In this document: positions 19,110 through 27,939 of the stretch, piece after piece | How positions within the stretch are numbered: the stretch's first letter is position 1 | How the letters are laid out: each line of letters starts with the position of its first letter | Assembly: GCA_947259645.1 (NCBI GenBank) | Contig: CAMYND010000018.1 | Span: forward strand, 1 to 41,545 | Reading direction: 5' to 3' | Length of the DNA: 41,545 nucleotides | From: Thermodesulfovibrionia bacterium | Lineage (GTDB): Bacteria; Nitrospirota; Thermodesulfovibrionia; UBA6902 | Notes under the pieces: generated by a model | Database searches by the model: none | What the model was told of the DNA's origin: nothing | Seen by the model: only the letters and a program-made list of their open reading frames with translations | Program-made: the position numbers and the translations under genes

Positions 19110-20906
19110 TTATAGTATTGCGTGAAACGGGCATACTTCATAACAGTTGCCGCACTTAACACATTTATCCCTGTCAATGAATGCCGGCTGCTTTCTCTTC
19201 CATGTTATCGCGCCTGACGGACACTCCTTGAAACATTTCCCGCACATCTTGCAGATTTCAGCGTTCACTATATATTTGCGAAATGCTTCACATACTCCGG
19301 CAGGACAGCGGTGTTCCCGTATGTGTGCGTCATACTCATCCCTGAAATATTTTATAGTAGAAAGCACCGGATTCGGCGATGTCTGGCCGAGACCGCAGAG
19401 GGACGATATTTTTATGTCTTCAGCAAGGGACAGGAGAAATTCAATATCACCTTCCCGGCCTTTGCCTTCGGTGATGTCCTTCAGTCTCTCATAAAGCCTT
19501 TTGTTTCCCACCCTGCAGGGCAGGCATTTACCGCATGACTCATTTTGGGCAAAATCAAGAAAGAACCGAGCCATGTCAACCATGCAGGTTGTGTCATCCA
19601 TAACAACCATTCCGCCTGAGCCCATCATGGACCCTATTTCCTGTAATGATTCATAGTCAACTGGCATGTCAATATGAGAGGCTGGAATACAGCCGCCTGA
19701 AGGCCCGCCGGTCTGAACAGCCTTAAACTTTCTGTTCCCGGGGCATCCGCCTCCAATATCATAAATAATTTCTTTCAGAGTTATGCCCATGGGTACTTCG
19801 ATTAGCCCCGTGTTCTTTATTTTCCCTGTCAGGGCAAATACCTTTGTCCCTTTACTCGTCTTTGTCCCGATTGAGGAGAACCATTTGGGCCCTTTGAAGA
19901 CAATCAGGGGGACCGTAGCGAGCGTCTCTACATTGTTCACTACTGTTGGTTTGCCCCAGAGCCCCTGATAAACAGGGAACGGGGGCTTTGAGCGGGGCAT
20001 TCCGCGCGCTCCCTCAATTGAGGCGATGAGGGCGGTCTCTTCACCGCAGACAAAGGCTCCGGCGCCTTCCTTGATGCGGATGTCAAAATCAAATTTACTT
20101 TTTCCGATATTGTTCCCCAGGAACCCTTTTTTCTCTGCCTCTTTGATGGCAAGCTTTAACCGTGTAATGGCAACGGGGTACTCGGCACGAATATAGACGT
20201 ATCCCCGGGACGCGCCAAAGGCATATGCCCCTATGATCATCCCTTCGAGAACAGAATGAGGGTTTCCTTCAATAATGGACCTGTCCATAAATGCGCCCGG
20301 ATCGCCTTCGTCGGCATTGCAGATAATATATTTTGGACTTCCTTCTGCGTTGCTGCACAGTTCCCATTTCTGTCCTGTGGGAAATCCGGCGCCTCCCCTC
20401 CCGCGAAGACCTGATTTTTTGATAAGGTCTATAACCTGTTCAGGTTTCATCTTGAGGGCTTTCTTTGTCGCCTTGTATCCGCCTGTTTCTATATATGACT
20501 CAATATCTTCAGGGTCTATTTCCCCGCATTGCTTCAGGAGGACTTTTGTCCCCTTACTGTGAAATGCCTCATATTCCGGACCGGCAAGCCACTCTTTTAC
20601 CGGAGTTCCTCCAATAATGTGTTCCTTGATTATCCTGCTGACCTTATCCGTGTCTACAAACTGATAGGTAGATTTTTTCCCGTTCCGGATAACATCTACC
20701 AGGACATCCTTTGCGCAGAATCCTCTGCAGCCGGTCCTTTGTGTGCATTTCTTGGTAATTTCAGCCTTGATACCACCGGACTTGAGCTGTCTGCTGAATT
20801 TATCGAGCACTGCCTGGCTGCCGGCGGCAAGCCCGCCGGTACCAACACATACCTTAATCAATAATTTTTTTAATTCTGTTTTTGGACGAGTTTTTGTAAC
20901 TGCCAA
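19110..20906 (-). CDS. NuoF-like NADH-binding flavoprotein subunit (HndC/HylB type)
   Basis: 598 aa. The N-terminal thioredoxin-like [2Fe-2S] domain (about 12-95) has Cys20, 54, 60 and 64. The NuoF core has the FMN/NADH-binding GLRGRGGAGFPTGQKW and the ICNADEGDPGAFMDR stretch, then an SLBB segment and the [4Fe-4S] motif ESCGKCLPCRVG. Two C-terminal ferredoxin clusters follow (CKMCGKCFKECPSG and CVKCGNCYEVCPF). This architecture is shared with NADP-reducing and bifurcating hydrogenase and formate dehydrogenase subunits. It lies 1 nt after the NuoE-like gene and 21 nt before fdhA. Confidence 0.94.
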   Translation of the reverse strand: MAVTKTRPKTELKKLLIKVCVGTGGLAAGSQAVLDKFSRQLKSGGIKAEITKKCTQRTGCRGFCAKDVLVDVIRNGKKSTYQFVDTDKVSRIIKEHIIGGTPVKEWLAGPEYEAFHSKGTKVLLKQCGEIDPEDIESYIETGGYKATKKALKMKPEQVIDLIKKSGLRGRGGAGFPTGQKWELCSNAEGSPKYIICNADEGDPGAFMDRSIIEGNPHSVLEGMIIGAYAFGASRGYVYIRAEYPVAITRLKLAIKEAEKKGFLGNNIGKSKFDFDIRIKEGAGAFVCGEETALIASIEGARGMPRSKPPFPVYQGLWGKPTVVNNVETLATVPLIVFKGPKWFSSIGTKTSKGTKVFALTGKIKNTGLIEVPMGITLKEIIYDIGGGCPGNRKFKAVQTGGPSGGCIPASHIDMPVDYESLQEIGSMMGSGGMVVMDDTTCMVDMARFFLDFAQNESCGKCLPCRVGNKRLYERLKDITEGKGREGDIEFLLSLAEDIKISSLCGLGQTSPNPVLSTIKYFRDEYDAHIREHRCPAGVCEAFRKYIVNAEICKMCGKCFKECPSGAITWKRKQPAFIDRDKCVKCGNCYEVCPFHAIL

Positions 20907-20907
20907 T

Positions 20908-21375
20908 TTACGTGCCTTTCTCGTTGCTGAATGTGTCTATAAGTTCAGTTGCCCTGTCTGGAGTAACACTCCCATAAATTCGTTTATCTATTTTTACGAC
21001 AGGCGCCATACTGCAGGCTCCAATACATGCCACACTTTCCAGGGTGAAATGCATGTCCGGTGTGGTATTCTCTCCCTCAGCAAGGGCCAGGTCACCCTTC
21101 ATGCGGTGCATAACCGGATCAGCGCCCTTTACATGGCAGGCTGTCCCGCAGCAGGCAGTTATGATATGACGCCCCCGGGGCTTCAGGTGAAACTGGGAGT
21201 AAAAGGTTGCGACACCGAAAAAATTACTGGCCGGAATATTCAATTCACTGGCAACCCAGTAGACTGCATCATCAGGGATATAGCCAAACTCATTCTGCAT
21301 GTCCTGAAGAATGGATATAACATTTCCTTCATCCCGGTAATATTTTTTCAGAATTTTCTGGCATTTTTCTTCCAT
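20908..21375 (-). CDS. NuoE-like [2Fe-2S] subunit (HndA/HylA type)
   Basis: 155 aa. It has a helical N-terminal part and a thioredoxin-like C-terminal part with the four [2Fe-2S] cysteines in ACCGTACHV and CIGACSMAP. The GVATFYSQFHLKPRG segment is typical of the NuoE family. It passes electrons between the NuoF-like flavoprotein and other clusters of the complex. It is the first gene of the fdh operon, divergent from nfnA across a 362-bp spacer. The stretch before ATG has no strong ribosome binding site (GGAGATAAATGA is the nearest purine-rich stretch). Confidence 0.94.
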   Translation of the reverse strand: MEEKCQKILKKYYRDEGNVISILQDMQNEFGYIPDDAVYWVASELNIPASNFFGVATFYSQFHLKPRGRHIITACCGTACHVKGADPVMHRMKGDLALAEGENTTPDMHFTLESVACIGACSMAPVVKIDKRIYGSVTPDRATELIDTFSNEKGT

Positions 21376-21737
21376 TCATTTATCTCCACATTGGTTTGAT
21401 GCAAAGTAGTCCAGGGTCAACATGATGATGGGTGTATAAACAGCGGTGGAACTGATTCAGGTTAATCTTGATCACGTTTATCATGGATGACTTCCGCTTC
21501 ATTTCTCAACAGTCCTCAGGACAAAACTCTTACGATATTCGTTAAGCACTCATTGAAATAAAACCTGACCTGATCCTATTTTCCTTTATAACAGAGCAAA
21601 ATGCAAGTGAATTTATGGAAATATTTTCTTTTTTTATTGTTCCATGAGGCGGAATGATTTTCAAATACTATATCTGCTATAATATGCTTTCTTGAATTTC
21701 TGAGATCAACGTAGCGAGATATTTCTGAAAACGTTCA
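21376..21737. promoter_or_regulatory. divergent regulatory region between fdh and nfn operons
   Basis: There is no ORF. Toward nfnA a TATAAT lies near 21676-21681 with only a weak -35 upstream, and no clear Shine-Dalgarno precedes the nfnA ATG. Toward fdh no convincing promoter pair is visible. An inverted repeat, TGAT-N7-ATCA, in TTGATCACGTTTATCA (21466-21481) could bind a regulator, but the spacing does not fit FNR. Confidence 0.4.
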
Positions 21738-22580
21738 ATGTACAAAATACTTCACAAGCAAAACGTAGCGCCTCAGGTTGACGCGGTCATTGTTGATGCC
21801 CCCTATATAGCAACAAATGCTCAGGCAGGCAACTTTGTTGTGCTCAGGCTTCATGACAGAGGCGAAAGAATACCTCTGACAATAGCTGATTCGGACAGGC
21901 AAAAGGGCACTATTACCCTTCTCTTCCAGAAGATAGGGAAGACCACCGAAGAAATGGGGCGACTGAAAGCCGGCGATACCATAAAAGATGTAGCAGGACC
22001 CCTCGGACATCCAACACCGATGAAACGGTACGGGCATTGTGTTCTTGTGGGAGGCGGAATCGGATCTGCCACACTCTTTCCCATTTTAAAGGGATTAAAG
22101 GAGAAACGAAACAAGGTCACGGTGATCCTCGGCGCGCGTACTGAAGAACTGCTTGTCTGGAAAGACCGGTTCAAAGAGTACGCAAATGATCTGGTATTGA
22201 CCACTGATGACGGAAGCGCCGGGAGAAAAGGGCTGGTTACGGAGGCCCTGAAGGACCTGATCGAAAGTTCCAATCTCAAGATTGCGCTGGCTGTAGGGCC
22301 TATCAGGATGATGCAGGCGGTTTCTGAGGTGACGAAGCCCTATGGGCTGAAAACCCTGGTAAGCCTGAACCCTGTAATGGTAGAAGGCACGGGAATGTGC
22401 GGAGCATGCAGGGTGAATATCGCGGGAAAGACAAAGTTTGCCTGCATTGAAGGCCCTGAGTTTGATGCTCATGAAGTGGACTTTCAGGAACTGGCCAACA
22501 GGCTCGGATTTTACCGGGATGAAGAAGAACAGGCAATGAAAAAGTATAAGAAAAGGTGTAACGGACGCTGCAAAAAATAA
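21738..22580 (+). CDS. nfnA: NfnA, small subunit of NADH-dependent ferredoxin:NADP oxidoreductase
   Basis: 280 aa. The ferredoxin reductase-like FAD domain (about 1-95) holds the segment HDRGERIPLTIAD. The NAD-binding domain follows (VLVGGGIGSATLFPILKGL), and the C-terminal [2Fe-2S] motif is GMCGACRVNIAGKTKFACIEGPEFD. The family is also called sulfide dehydrogenase beta/DHOD-K-like. With NfnB it couples NADH, NADPH and ferredoxin by flavin-based bifurcation. It starts the operon divergent from fdh. Confidence 0.92.
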   Translation: MYKILHKQNVAPQVDAVIVDAPYIATNAQAGNFVVLRLHDRGERIPLTIADSDRQKGTITLLFQKIGKTTEEMGRLKAGDTIKDVAGPLGHPTPMKRYGHCVLVGGGIGSATLFPILKGLKEKRNKVTVILGARTEELLVWKDRFKEYANDLVLTTDDGSAGRKGLVTEALKDLIESSNLKIALAVGPIRMMQAVSEVTKPYGLKTLVSLNPVMVEGTGMCGACRVNIAGKTKFACIEGPEFDAHEVDFQELANRLGFYRDEEEQAMKKYKKRCNGRCKK

Positions 22581-22589
22581 AAAACCGTA

Positions 22590-22611
22590 GGGGCACGGCA
22601 TGCCGTGCCCC
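22590..22611. repeat. REP-like perfect palindrome between nfnA and nfnB
   Basis: Two 11-nt arms, GGGGCACGGCA and TGCCGTGCCCC, form a perfect 22-bp palindrome flanked by GTA and ACA. There is no T tract, so it is not a standard terminator. The sequence resembles dispersed intergenic palindromes in other bacterial genomes. It takes up most of the nfnA-nfnB spacer and could form an mRNA hairpin. Confidence 0.7.
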
Positions 22612-22629
22612 ACAACATATAACAAAACA

Positions 22630-24033
22630 ATGAGAGTACGGGACCCAAAAAAAAGAGCAAAGGATTTCAAGGAAGTAGCCCTCGGCCTGACCGCAAAGCA
22701 GGCCATTAAAGAGGCGCAGCGCTGTTTGCAGTGCAAAAAGCCAAAATGCGTTGAAGGCTGCCCTGTTGAAATTGATATCCCGCGATTCATCTCTTCTATC
22801 AGGGATAATAATTTTCTTGCCGGGCTGAAGACGATCAGGGAATACAACCTGCTGCCTGCTATTTGCGGGAGAGTCTGTCCCCAGGAAAACCAGTGCCAGG
22901 GAGCCTGCATTCTGGGCCGAAAAAAGACCCCCATTTCCATAGGCGCCCTTGAGCGGTTTGCAGCTGATTACGAAGCGGCAATCAACGAAACAGAAACCGT
23001 GGAGATTGCCAAACCGAATGGGCATAAGGTCGCTGTTATCGGCTCCGGCCCCGCAGGCCTTACGGTGGCGGCTGACCTTGCGAAACTCGGATATGACATA
23101 ACGATCTTTGAGGCGCTTCACGAGCCCGGAGGTGTTCTCGTATACGGTATCCCTGAGTTCCGCCTCCCCAAAAAGATTATTCAGCGAGAGATTGAGTATT
23201 TAAAAAGCCTCGGAGTAAAGATCAAGGTCAACTGGGTAGTGGGCAAGACACAGACTGTTGATCAACTTTTTGAAGAAGGGTATAAGGCGGCTTTTGTCGG
23301 GGTGGGAGCGGGCTCACCGCGGTACATGAACATCCCCGGCGAGAACCTGAACAACGTATATTTTGCATCTGAATTTCTTACACGGGTAAATCTGATGAAG
23401 GCTGAACAGTTCCCGAAATATGATACCCCCGTTAAGAGAGCGGAAAAGGTAGCGGTAGTCGGAGCAGGCAACGTAGCCATGGATGCTGCCAGGACAGCGC
23501 AGCGGCTTGGCGCCAAGGAAGTATATATTGTGTATAGAAGAACGGAACATGAGATGCCCTCGAGGGCAGAAGAAGTAGAGCATGCTGAGGAAGAAGGAAT
23601 AAAATTTGAGTTTCTCTCAAATCCAAAAGAGATTATCGGGGATGAAAAGGGCTACGTAAAAGCGATAAAGTGCGATAAGATGGTGCTCTGCGAACCTGAC
23701 GCGTCAGGAAGAAGACGGCCGGACTGCTCGGGCGAGGAGTTTACTCTCGATGTTGACCAGGTAATAATGGCAATTGGCCAGACATCAAATCCAATTCTGA
23801 CGAAGTCAATAAAGGGACTCAAGCTGTGGGGTGCCGGATATATAGAGATCGATGAAAACGGAAAGACAAACAAACCCGGTATCTTTGCAGGGGGAGATAT
23901 TGCAACCGGTGCTGCCACAGTTATCAGTGCAATGGGTGCAGGGAAACGGGCGGCACGATCAATAAATGAATATGTCATGACTCTTGCAAAGGCTCCCCGC
24001 CAGAGAAAAAAGAGTTCAAAAACCGCCAAGTAA
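22630..24033 (+). CDS. nfnB: NfnB, large subunit (GltD-like glutamate synthase small-chain family)
   Basis: 467 aa from ATG 22630. The N-terminal [4Fe-4S] cysteines lie in CLQCKKPKCVEGCPV and CGRVCPQENQCQGAC. FAD binding is in VAVIGSGPAGLTVAADLAKLG. The second Rossmann motif is VAVVGAGNVAMDAARTAQRLG (split here as VAVVGAGNVAMD and ARTAQRLG), and FAGGDIATGAATV is the terminal FAD motif. An upstream in-frame ATG (22600) lies inside the palindrome and is unlikely. No good ribosome binding site is visible. Standing next to nfnA, it is better read as NfnB than as a glutamate synthase. Confidence 0.92.
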   Translation: MRVRDPKKRAKDFKEVALGLTAKQAIKEAQRCLQCKKPKCVEGCPVEIDIPRFISSIRDNNFLAGLKTIREYNLLPAICGRVCPQENQCQGACILGRKKTPISIGALERFAADYEAAINETETVEIAKPNGHKVAVIGSGPAGLTVAADLAKLGYDITIFEALHEPGGVLVYGIPEFRLPKKIIQREIEYLKSLGVKIKVNWVVGKTQTVDQLFEEGYKAAFVGVGAGSPRYMNIPGENLNNVYFASEFLTRVNLMKAEQFPKYDTPVKRAEKVAVVGAGNVAMDAARTAQRLGAKEVYIVYRRTEHEMPSRAEEVEHAEEEGIKFEFLSNPKEIIGDEKGYVKAIKCDKMVLCEPDASGRRRPDCSGEEFTLDVDQVIMAIGQTSNPILTKSIKGLKLWGAGYIEIDENGKTNKPGIFAGGDIATGAATVISAMGAGKRAARSINEYVMTLAKAPRQRKKSSKTAK

Positions 24034-24220
24034 TCTTCTCACACTTTTTCAATTCAGCCAGACCCCAAAAATTCCTATCACCTGCTGGGCTTACGAGATG
24101 TCATTATCCTAACGTTTTTATTCTTCCTGTCAGAGCATCAACAGGTCACATGTTGCGATTAAAACTGAAATAGTGCAATTTATCAGATAGTTATAGCAAT
24201 CCTGAGAACTCCCCTTTTTC

Positions 24221-24236
24221 TGGCACAACGCTTGCT
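24221..24236 (+). promoter_or_regulatory. sigma54 (RpoN) promoter, consensus match
   Basis: TGGCACAACGCTTGCT matches the sigma54 consensus TGGCAC-R-N4-TTGCW at every defined position, with the -24 GG and -12 GC elements correctly spaced. The predicted start lies near 24248, about 40 nt before the GTG of the NlpC/P60-like gene. Upstream at about 24153-24178 an inverted TTGC...GCAA pair could be an enhancer-binding site. Confidence 0.85.
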
Positions 24237-24287
24237 TAAGATAGTACAGACAATTTTTCAGATCACATTTGCAGGGAGGAGGATACA

Positions 24288-25571
24288 GTGTCAGTTCATG
24301 GTATTACAAAAGGTACAGGAACGGAAATCATTACATCAGACCGCCAGAAAACTGATCCCGAGGGGTTTTCCAGGGCGTTGAAAGGCTCAATTTCCGAGTC
24401 AGGAAATACCGGCCGGGAGCTAACAGGAAAAACGCGGTTAATTGAACTCGGTCAGATCAGCAAGGAGAACCCGACAGTGTCCCATCTTCTCAAGAGCAAT
24501 CCTGAGTATGCTGATAAATGCTGGAATATCATATTTGCTGCTGAGAACCGGGGTAAAGAATATGGAAAGATGCAGGAAGGAACCGTGGTGGCCCTGAAAA
24601 CCGGGAGCAAGGAACTGCTCTGGGGGAAAGAGCTGCAAATAGCCGCTCGTGCTGCAGATGCACCTTCTGAAGAAAAATCTGTCACTGTCCATAAAAATGA
24701 AAAAGAGGACAGTTCGATTGTTGTCGGCAAAATAAGCAGCAACAATCCTACCGTCTCCCATCTCTTTCAGGCCAACGCTCAATTTTCAAACGATTATTGG
24801 GATATTATCCATGCCGGAGTGAATAGTAGTAAGAAGTTTACTGCTTTGAGGCCGGGAACTCTTGTGTCGCTGAATACCAATACCATGGAGCTTTCATTTG
24901 CGGACCCCTCAAAGAGACCCTCCCCCTCAACAGTTGTGAATTTAGATAATAATGATAAATTTGAGATGATAACAAAGAATAATCACAATTCCCTTGCGGA
25001 CGCGGTCAAACCATATATAGGTAGACCCTACAAGGAAATAGACTGCTATGGTCTCATTGTACGGGGATTGTCAAATCAGGGTTTTCAATACACGGGGCGC
25101 GGTGGCATCAGGGAGCAGCTCGAGACGCTGGCTGTCCGAAACGGACTGCCCCGAAACGCCTACTTCAGCGGAGAAGGTCTTGTTGAAAAGGCCGGAACTA
25201 AAGTATTTTCAAAAGCGATTCACAAGATCTCCAATACGCGCAAAACAACAGATGAGATATATTCAGAGATAGCTCCGCACCTCAAGGAAGGGCTCATATT
25301 ATCTTTTTCAACCCCTACACGGGGTCACACCGGGATCGTTTCACGGGAAGGAAATGACTGGACCTATATAAATTCGGGACTTATCGACAACCAGGTTTCT
25401 CCCGGCAGGGTCACAAAAAGAGTGGGAGAGGAATATCTCAAGGCTGAAATTGAAAACTGGTGCGCCCTTGCAGCAGGCGGCAAAGAATCCCTTGTGGTCA
25501 CCATGGGGCATGTTAATGATTACAATCTGAGCGCCTCAACTGGACCGTCATCATCTGTCGGTATATTTTAG
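24288..25571 (+). CDS. NlpC/P60-like cysteine peptidase with two internal repeats, sigma54-controlled
   Basis: 427 aa. There is no signal peptide. The N-terminus (MSVHGITKGTGTEI) is polar and Ser/Thr/Gly-rich, like substrates of the flagellar exporter. Two repeats of about 60 residues (52-113 and 145-205) share the pattern I-x-NPTVSHL...W-II...GT-V-L and vaguely resemble LysM. The C-terminal domain (about 232-400) has NlpC/P60 features: Cys253 in DCYGLIV, His347 in RGHTGIV and Asn362 in YINSG. The predicted role is cell-wall hydrolysis. GTG start follows GGAGGAGG. The strong sigma54 promoter and flagellar-like genes in the window suggest, but do not prove, a motility link. Confidence 0.72.
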   Translation: MSVHGITKGTGTEIITSDRQKTDPEGFSRALKGSISESGNTGRELTGKTRLIELGQISKENPTVSHLLKSNPEYADKCWNIIFAAENRGKEYGKMQEGTVVALKTGSKELLWGKELQIAARAADAPSEEKSVTVHKNEKEDSSIVVGKISSNNPTVSHLFQANAQFSNDYWDIIHAGVNSSKKFTALRPGTLVSLNTNTMELSFADPSKRPSPSTVVNLDNNDKFEMITKNNHNSLADAVKPYIGRPYKEIDCYGLIVRGLSNQGFQYTGRGGIREQLETLAVRNGLPRNAYFSGEGLVEKAGTKVFSKAIHKISNTRKTTDEIYSEIAPHLKEGLILSFSTPTRGHTGIVSREGNDWTYINSGLIDNQVSPGRVTKRVGEEYLKAEIENWCALAAGGKESLVVTMGHVNDYNLSASTGPSSSVGIF

Positions 25572-25680
25572 GTCAACATGTCTGATCTGGCCACTGCCTC
25601 AGGTTTCATGTATAATATCGTCAGGCAGACATTAAAAGTTTGCCGCGTATTTGACGGGATAATAAGGAGGTTTTCAAAAA

Positions 25681-26803
25681 ATGATATCATTCGAAGAATT
25701 AAAAGATAAATTAAGTGAAATTAACGGGAGGATTCAAGCCCTCCGGAGGTTTCTTTGATGTACCCGGGCATGAGGTGCATCTTAAGGAAATCGAAAAAAA
25801 GCTTGTAGCTGAAGATTTATGGAATGATCCTGCCAGGGCCCAGGTGATCCTGAAAAAAAAGTCCGGAATTGAAAATATCCTCCAGCCGTTCTATGAGATA
25901 GAGAAACAATATGATGATCTGAACGTCCTTCTTGAACTCTCTGAAGAGGAAGGGGGGGAAGGTATGCTCGATGATGCGGAAGAGAGTGTCAAAAGTCTCA
26001 CCGTGGACCTCGATAATGTTGAGCTGAGAAGCACCCTTTCATCAGAGGGCGACCGCAACAACGCGATCGTTACCATAAACCCCGGAGCAGGGGGTACAGA
26101 GAGCCAGGACTGGGCTCAGATCCTCTTCAGAATGTACACCCGGTGGGCAGAGAAGAGCGGTTACAAAGTAGAAATAGTGGACCTGCTGCCCGGTGAGGAA
26201 GCCGGTATAAAAAGTGTGACCATGACTGTCACCGGCGAGTACGCATACGGATATCTGAAGGGGGAGGCAGGGGTTCACCGTCTGGTCAGAATATCTCCTT
26301 TTGACGCAAACAAGAGGCGCCATACATCATTTGCTGCCATACTCGTCTATCCAGAATTAAGCGAGGACATTGATGTTGAAATTAATGATGACGATTTAAG
26401 GATAGACACCTTCAGGGCTTCAGGAGCGGGCGGGCAGCATGTAAATAAAACAGATTCTGCTGTCAGGATTACCCACTTGCCTACCGGTATTGTTGTGAGC
26501 TGTCAGAATGAACGGTCCCAGCAAAAAAACAGGGCAACCGCAATGAAAATTCTCAAAGCGCGCATCTATGCCATAAAGAAAAAAGAGCAGGATGAGAAAC
26601 TTGATGAGATTATTGGTGAAAAAAAGGACATAGCCTGGGGCAGCCAGATCAGGTCATACACATTGCAGCCCTATCAGTTGATCAAGGACCACCGGACTAA
26701 CCATGAAGCAGGAAATGTCAACGCGGTCCTTGACGGAGACCTGGACGGATTTATTCAGGCCTATCTACTCTTGAGAAAGGAATCAAAGGGAGTTTCCGCT
26801 TAA
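25681..26803 (+). CDS. prfB: peptide chain release factor 2, programmed +1 frameshift
   Basis: About 373 aa after frameshifting. The zero frame starts at ATG 25681 (AAGGAGG upstream) and reaches a TGA at codon 26 (25756-25758) in the context CTT-TGA, with an internal Shine-Dalgarno GGAGG just before. Skipping one T continues in the +1 frame at GAT 25757. The mature domain contains the RF2 anticodon-like motif SPF (VRISPFDANKRRH) and the catalytic GGQ (ASGAGGQHVNKTDSAVR). RF2 releases at UGA and UAA; low RF2 levels favour the frameshift, so it is autoregulated. Confidence 0.97.
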
Positions 26804-26854
26804 ACGAATTGCTGGTAACGCTGTTTATGATTTTTGCATTGAACTCCATGGAAC

Positions 26855-27367
26855 ATGATCAATATGGACATTTTTGAACTCATCCGGACAAGGCGGAGCA
26901 TAAGGAAATTTACCGGCGAAGCAGTGCCTGACGACACTATCAATACGATAATAGAGGCAGGCATGTGGGCGCCTTCGGGACTGAATAATCAGCCATGGAG
27001 ATTTGCTGTTGTCAGGGACGATCGACTGAAAAAAGAGCTCTCCTCATTAACCCATTATGCAAGAATAGTTTCAGAAGCTCACGCGCTGATCGCTGTCTTC
27101 CTGGACAATGAAGCGAGTTATGACAGAACCAAAGATGCTCAGGCTGTCGGGGCCTGCATCCAGAACATGCTTCTCTATATACACGCTATTGACCTTGGTG
27201 CGGTGTGGCTTGGTGAGATCCTGAAAAAAAAGGACAAGGTCCGGGAACTGGTTGAAGGTCCGGAGGATTATGAACTTATGGCGGTAATAGCCCTGGGACA
27301 TCCTGCAGAGAAAAAAGGCAACGGCAGCCGGAAAAAACTCGATGAGACTCTTTTTTTCAGGTTATAA
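26855..27367 (+). CDS. nitroreductase-family flavoprotein
   Basis: 170 aa. The N-terminal signature RTRRSIRKFTGEAVP and the WAPSGLNNQPWRF stretch contact FMN, and the C-terminal VIALGHPAEKK is typical. It most resembles short NADH/NADPH-dependent nitroreductase family members; the substrate is unknown. ATG 26864 (MDIFELI) is an alternative start nine nt downstream. It stands alone between prfB and coaD (convergent). A second, distinct family member is at 29811-30380. Confidence 0.88.
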   Translation: MINMDIFELIRTRRSIRKFTGEAVPDDTINTIIEAGMWAPSGLNNQPWRFAVVRDDRLKKELSSLTHYARIVSEAHALIAVFLDNEASYDRTKDAQAVGACIQNMLLYIHAIDLGAVWLGEILKKKDKVRELVEGPEDYELMAVIALGHPAEKKGNGSRKKLDETLFFRL

Positions 27368-27398
27368 TCGGTAATAAAGGACACAGTGTACCGCTCCC

Positions 27399-27896
27399 CT
27401 ACTTCTGAAATTTATCTTTAAGGGCCTTAGCCACAGCTTGAGGGACCAGCCCTTTTACCGGCCCTCCAAAGGAAGCTACTTCTTTCACAAGGGTCGAAGA
27501 AATGAAGGTATGTTCTTCACTGGGCATCATGAACACTGTTTCAATAGTAGCATCAAGTCGCCTGTTCATCAATGCCATCTGCATCTCATACTCAAAGTCT
27601 GAAATCGCTCTCAGTCCCCGTACAATTGCTATACTGTTTGTTTCTATCGCGTAATCAACAAGCAGCTTTTCAAATGCTTCAGTCCTGGCTCTCGCGAGAT
27701 TCCTTGTTGCGTTCTCGATCAGCACGATCCTCTCCTGGATAGTGAAGAGCGCCCCCTTACTCTTGCTTGGAGCCACAGCGACAATAACTTCATCAAAAAT
27801 TTTAAGGGTCCTTTGCAGTACATCGATATGCCCGTTTGTAACAGGATCAAAAGTCCCCGGATAGATCGCGATTCTCTTCTTTCTTTTCCTTTCCAT
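27399..27896 (-). CDS. coaD: phosphopantetheine adenylyltransferase
   Basis: 165 aa, full length. It shows the nucleotidyltransferase HxGH-type motif in YPGTFDPVTNGHIDVL, RGLRAISDFEYEMQMALMNR for pantetheine binding, and ISSTLVKEVASFGG near the end. It makes dephospho-CoA from 4'-phosphopantetheine and ATP. It lies downstream of rsmD on the same strand, the usual pairing, but a 163-bp pyrimidine-rich spacer separates them here. Confidence 0.97.
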   Translation of the reverse strand: MERKRKKRIAIYPGTFDPVTNGHIDVLQRTLKIFDEVIVAVAPSKSKGALFTIQERIVLIENATRNLARARTEAFEKLLVDYAIETNSIAIVRGLRAISDFEYEMQMALMNRRLDATIETVFMMPSEEHTFISSTLVKEVASFGGPVKGLVPQAVAKALKDKFQK

Positions 27897-27939
27897 GCAT
27901 TCAATTATAGCGAATTAAAAAAGAATATACAGATTATTT

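Noticed and set aside
21466-21481. FNR box between fdh and nfn
   Set aside because: The half-sites TGAT and ATCA are 7 nt apart, while FNR needs TTGAT-N4-ATCAA.
22590-22611. Palindrome as a Rho-independent terminator of nfnA
   Set aside because: There is no T tract on either side, and termination would cut off nfnB.
22095-23121. Long minus-strand open frames over nfnA/nfnB
   Set aside because: They are antisense to clearly coding genes with family motifs, and their own translations show no recognisable domain.
25681-25758. Short 25-codon ORF before prfB
   Set aside because: It is the zero-frame start of prfB, joined by the programmed frameshift, not a separate leader peptide.
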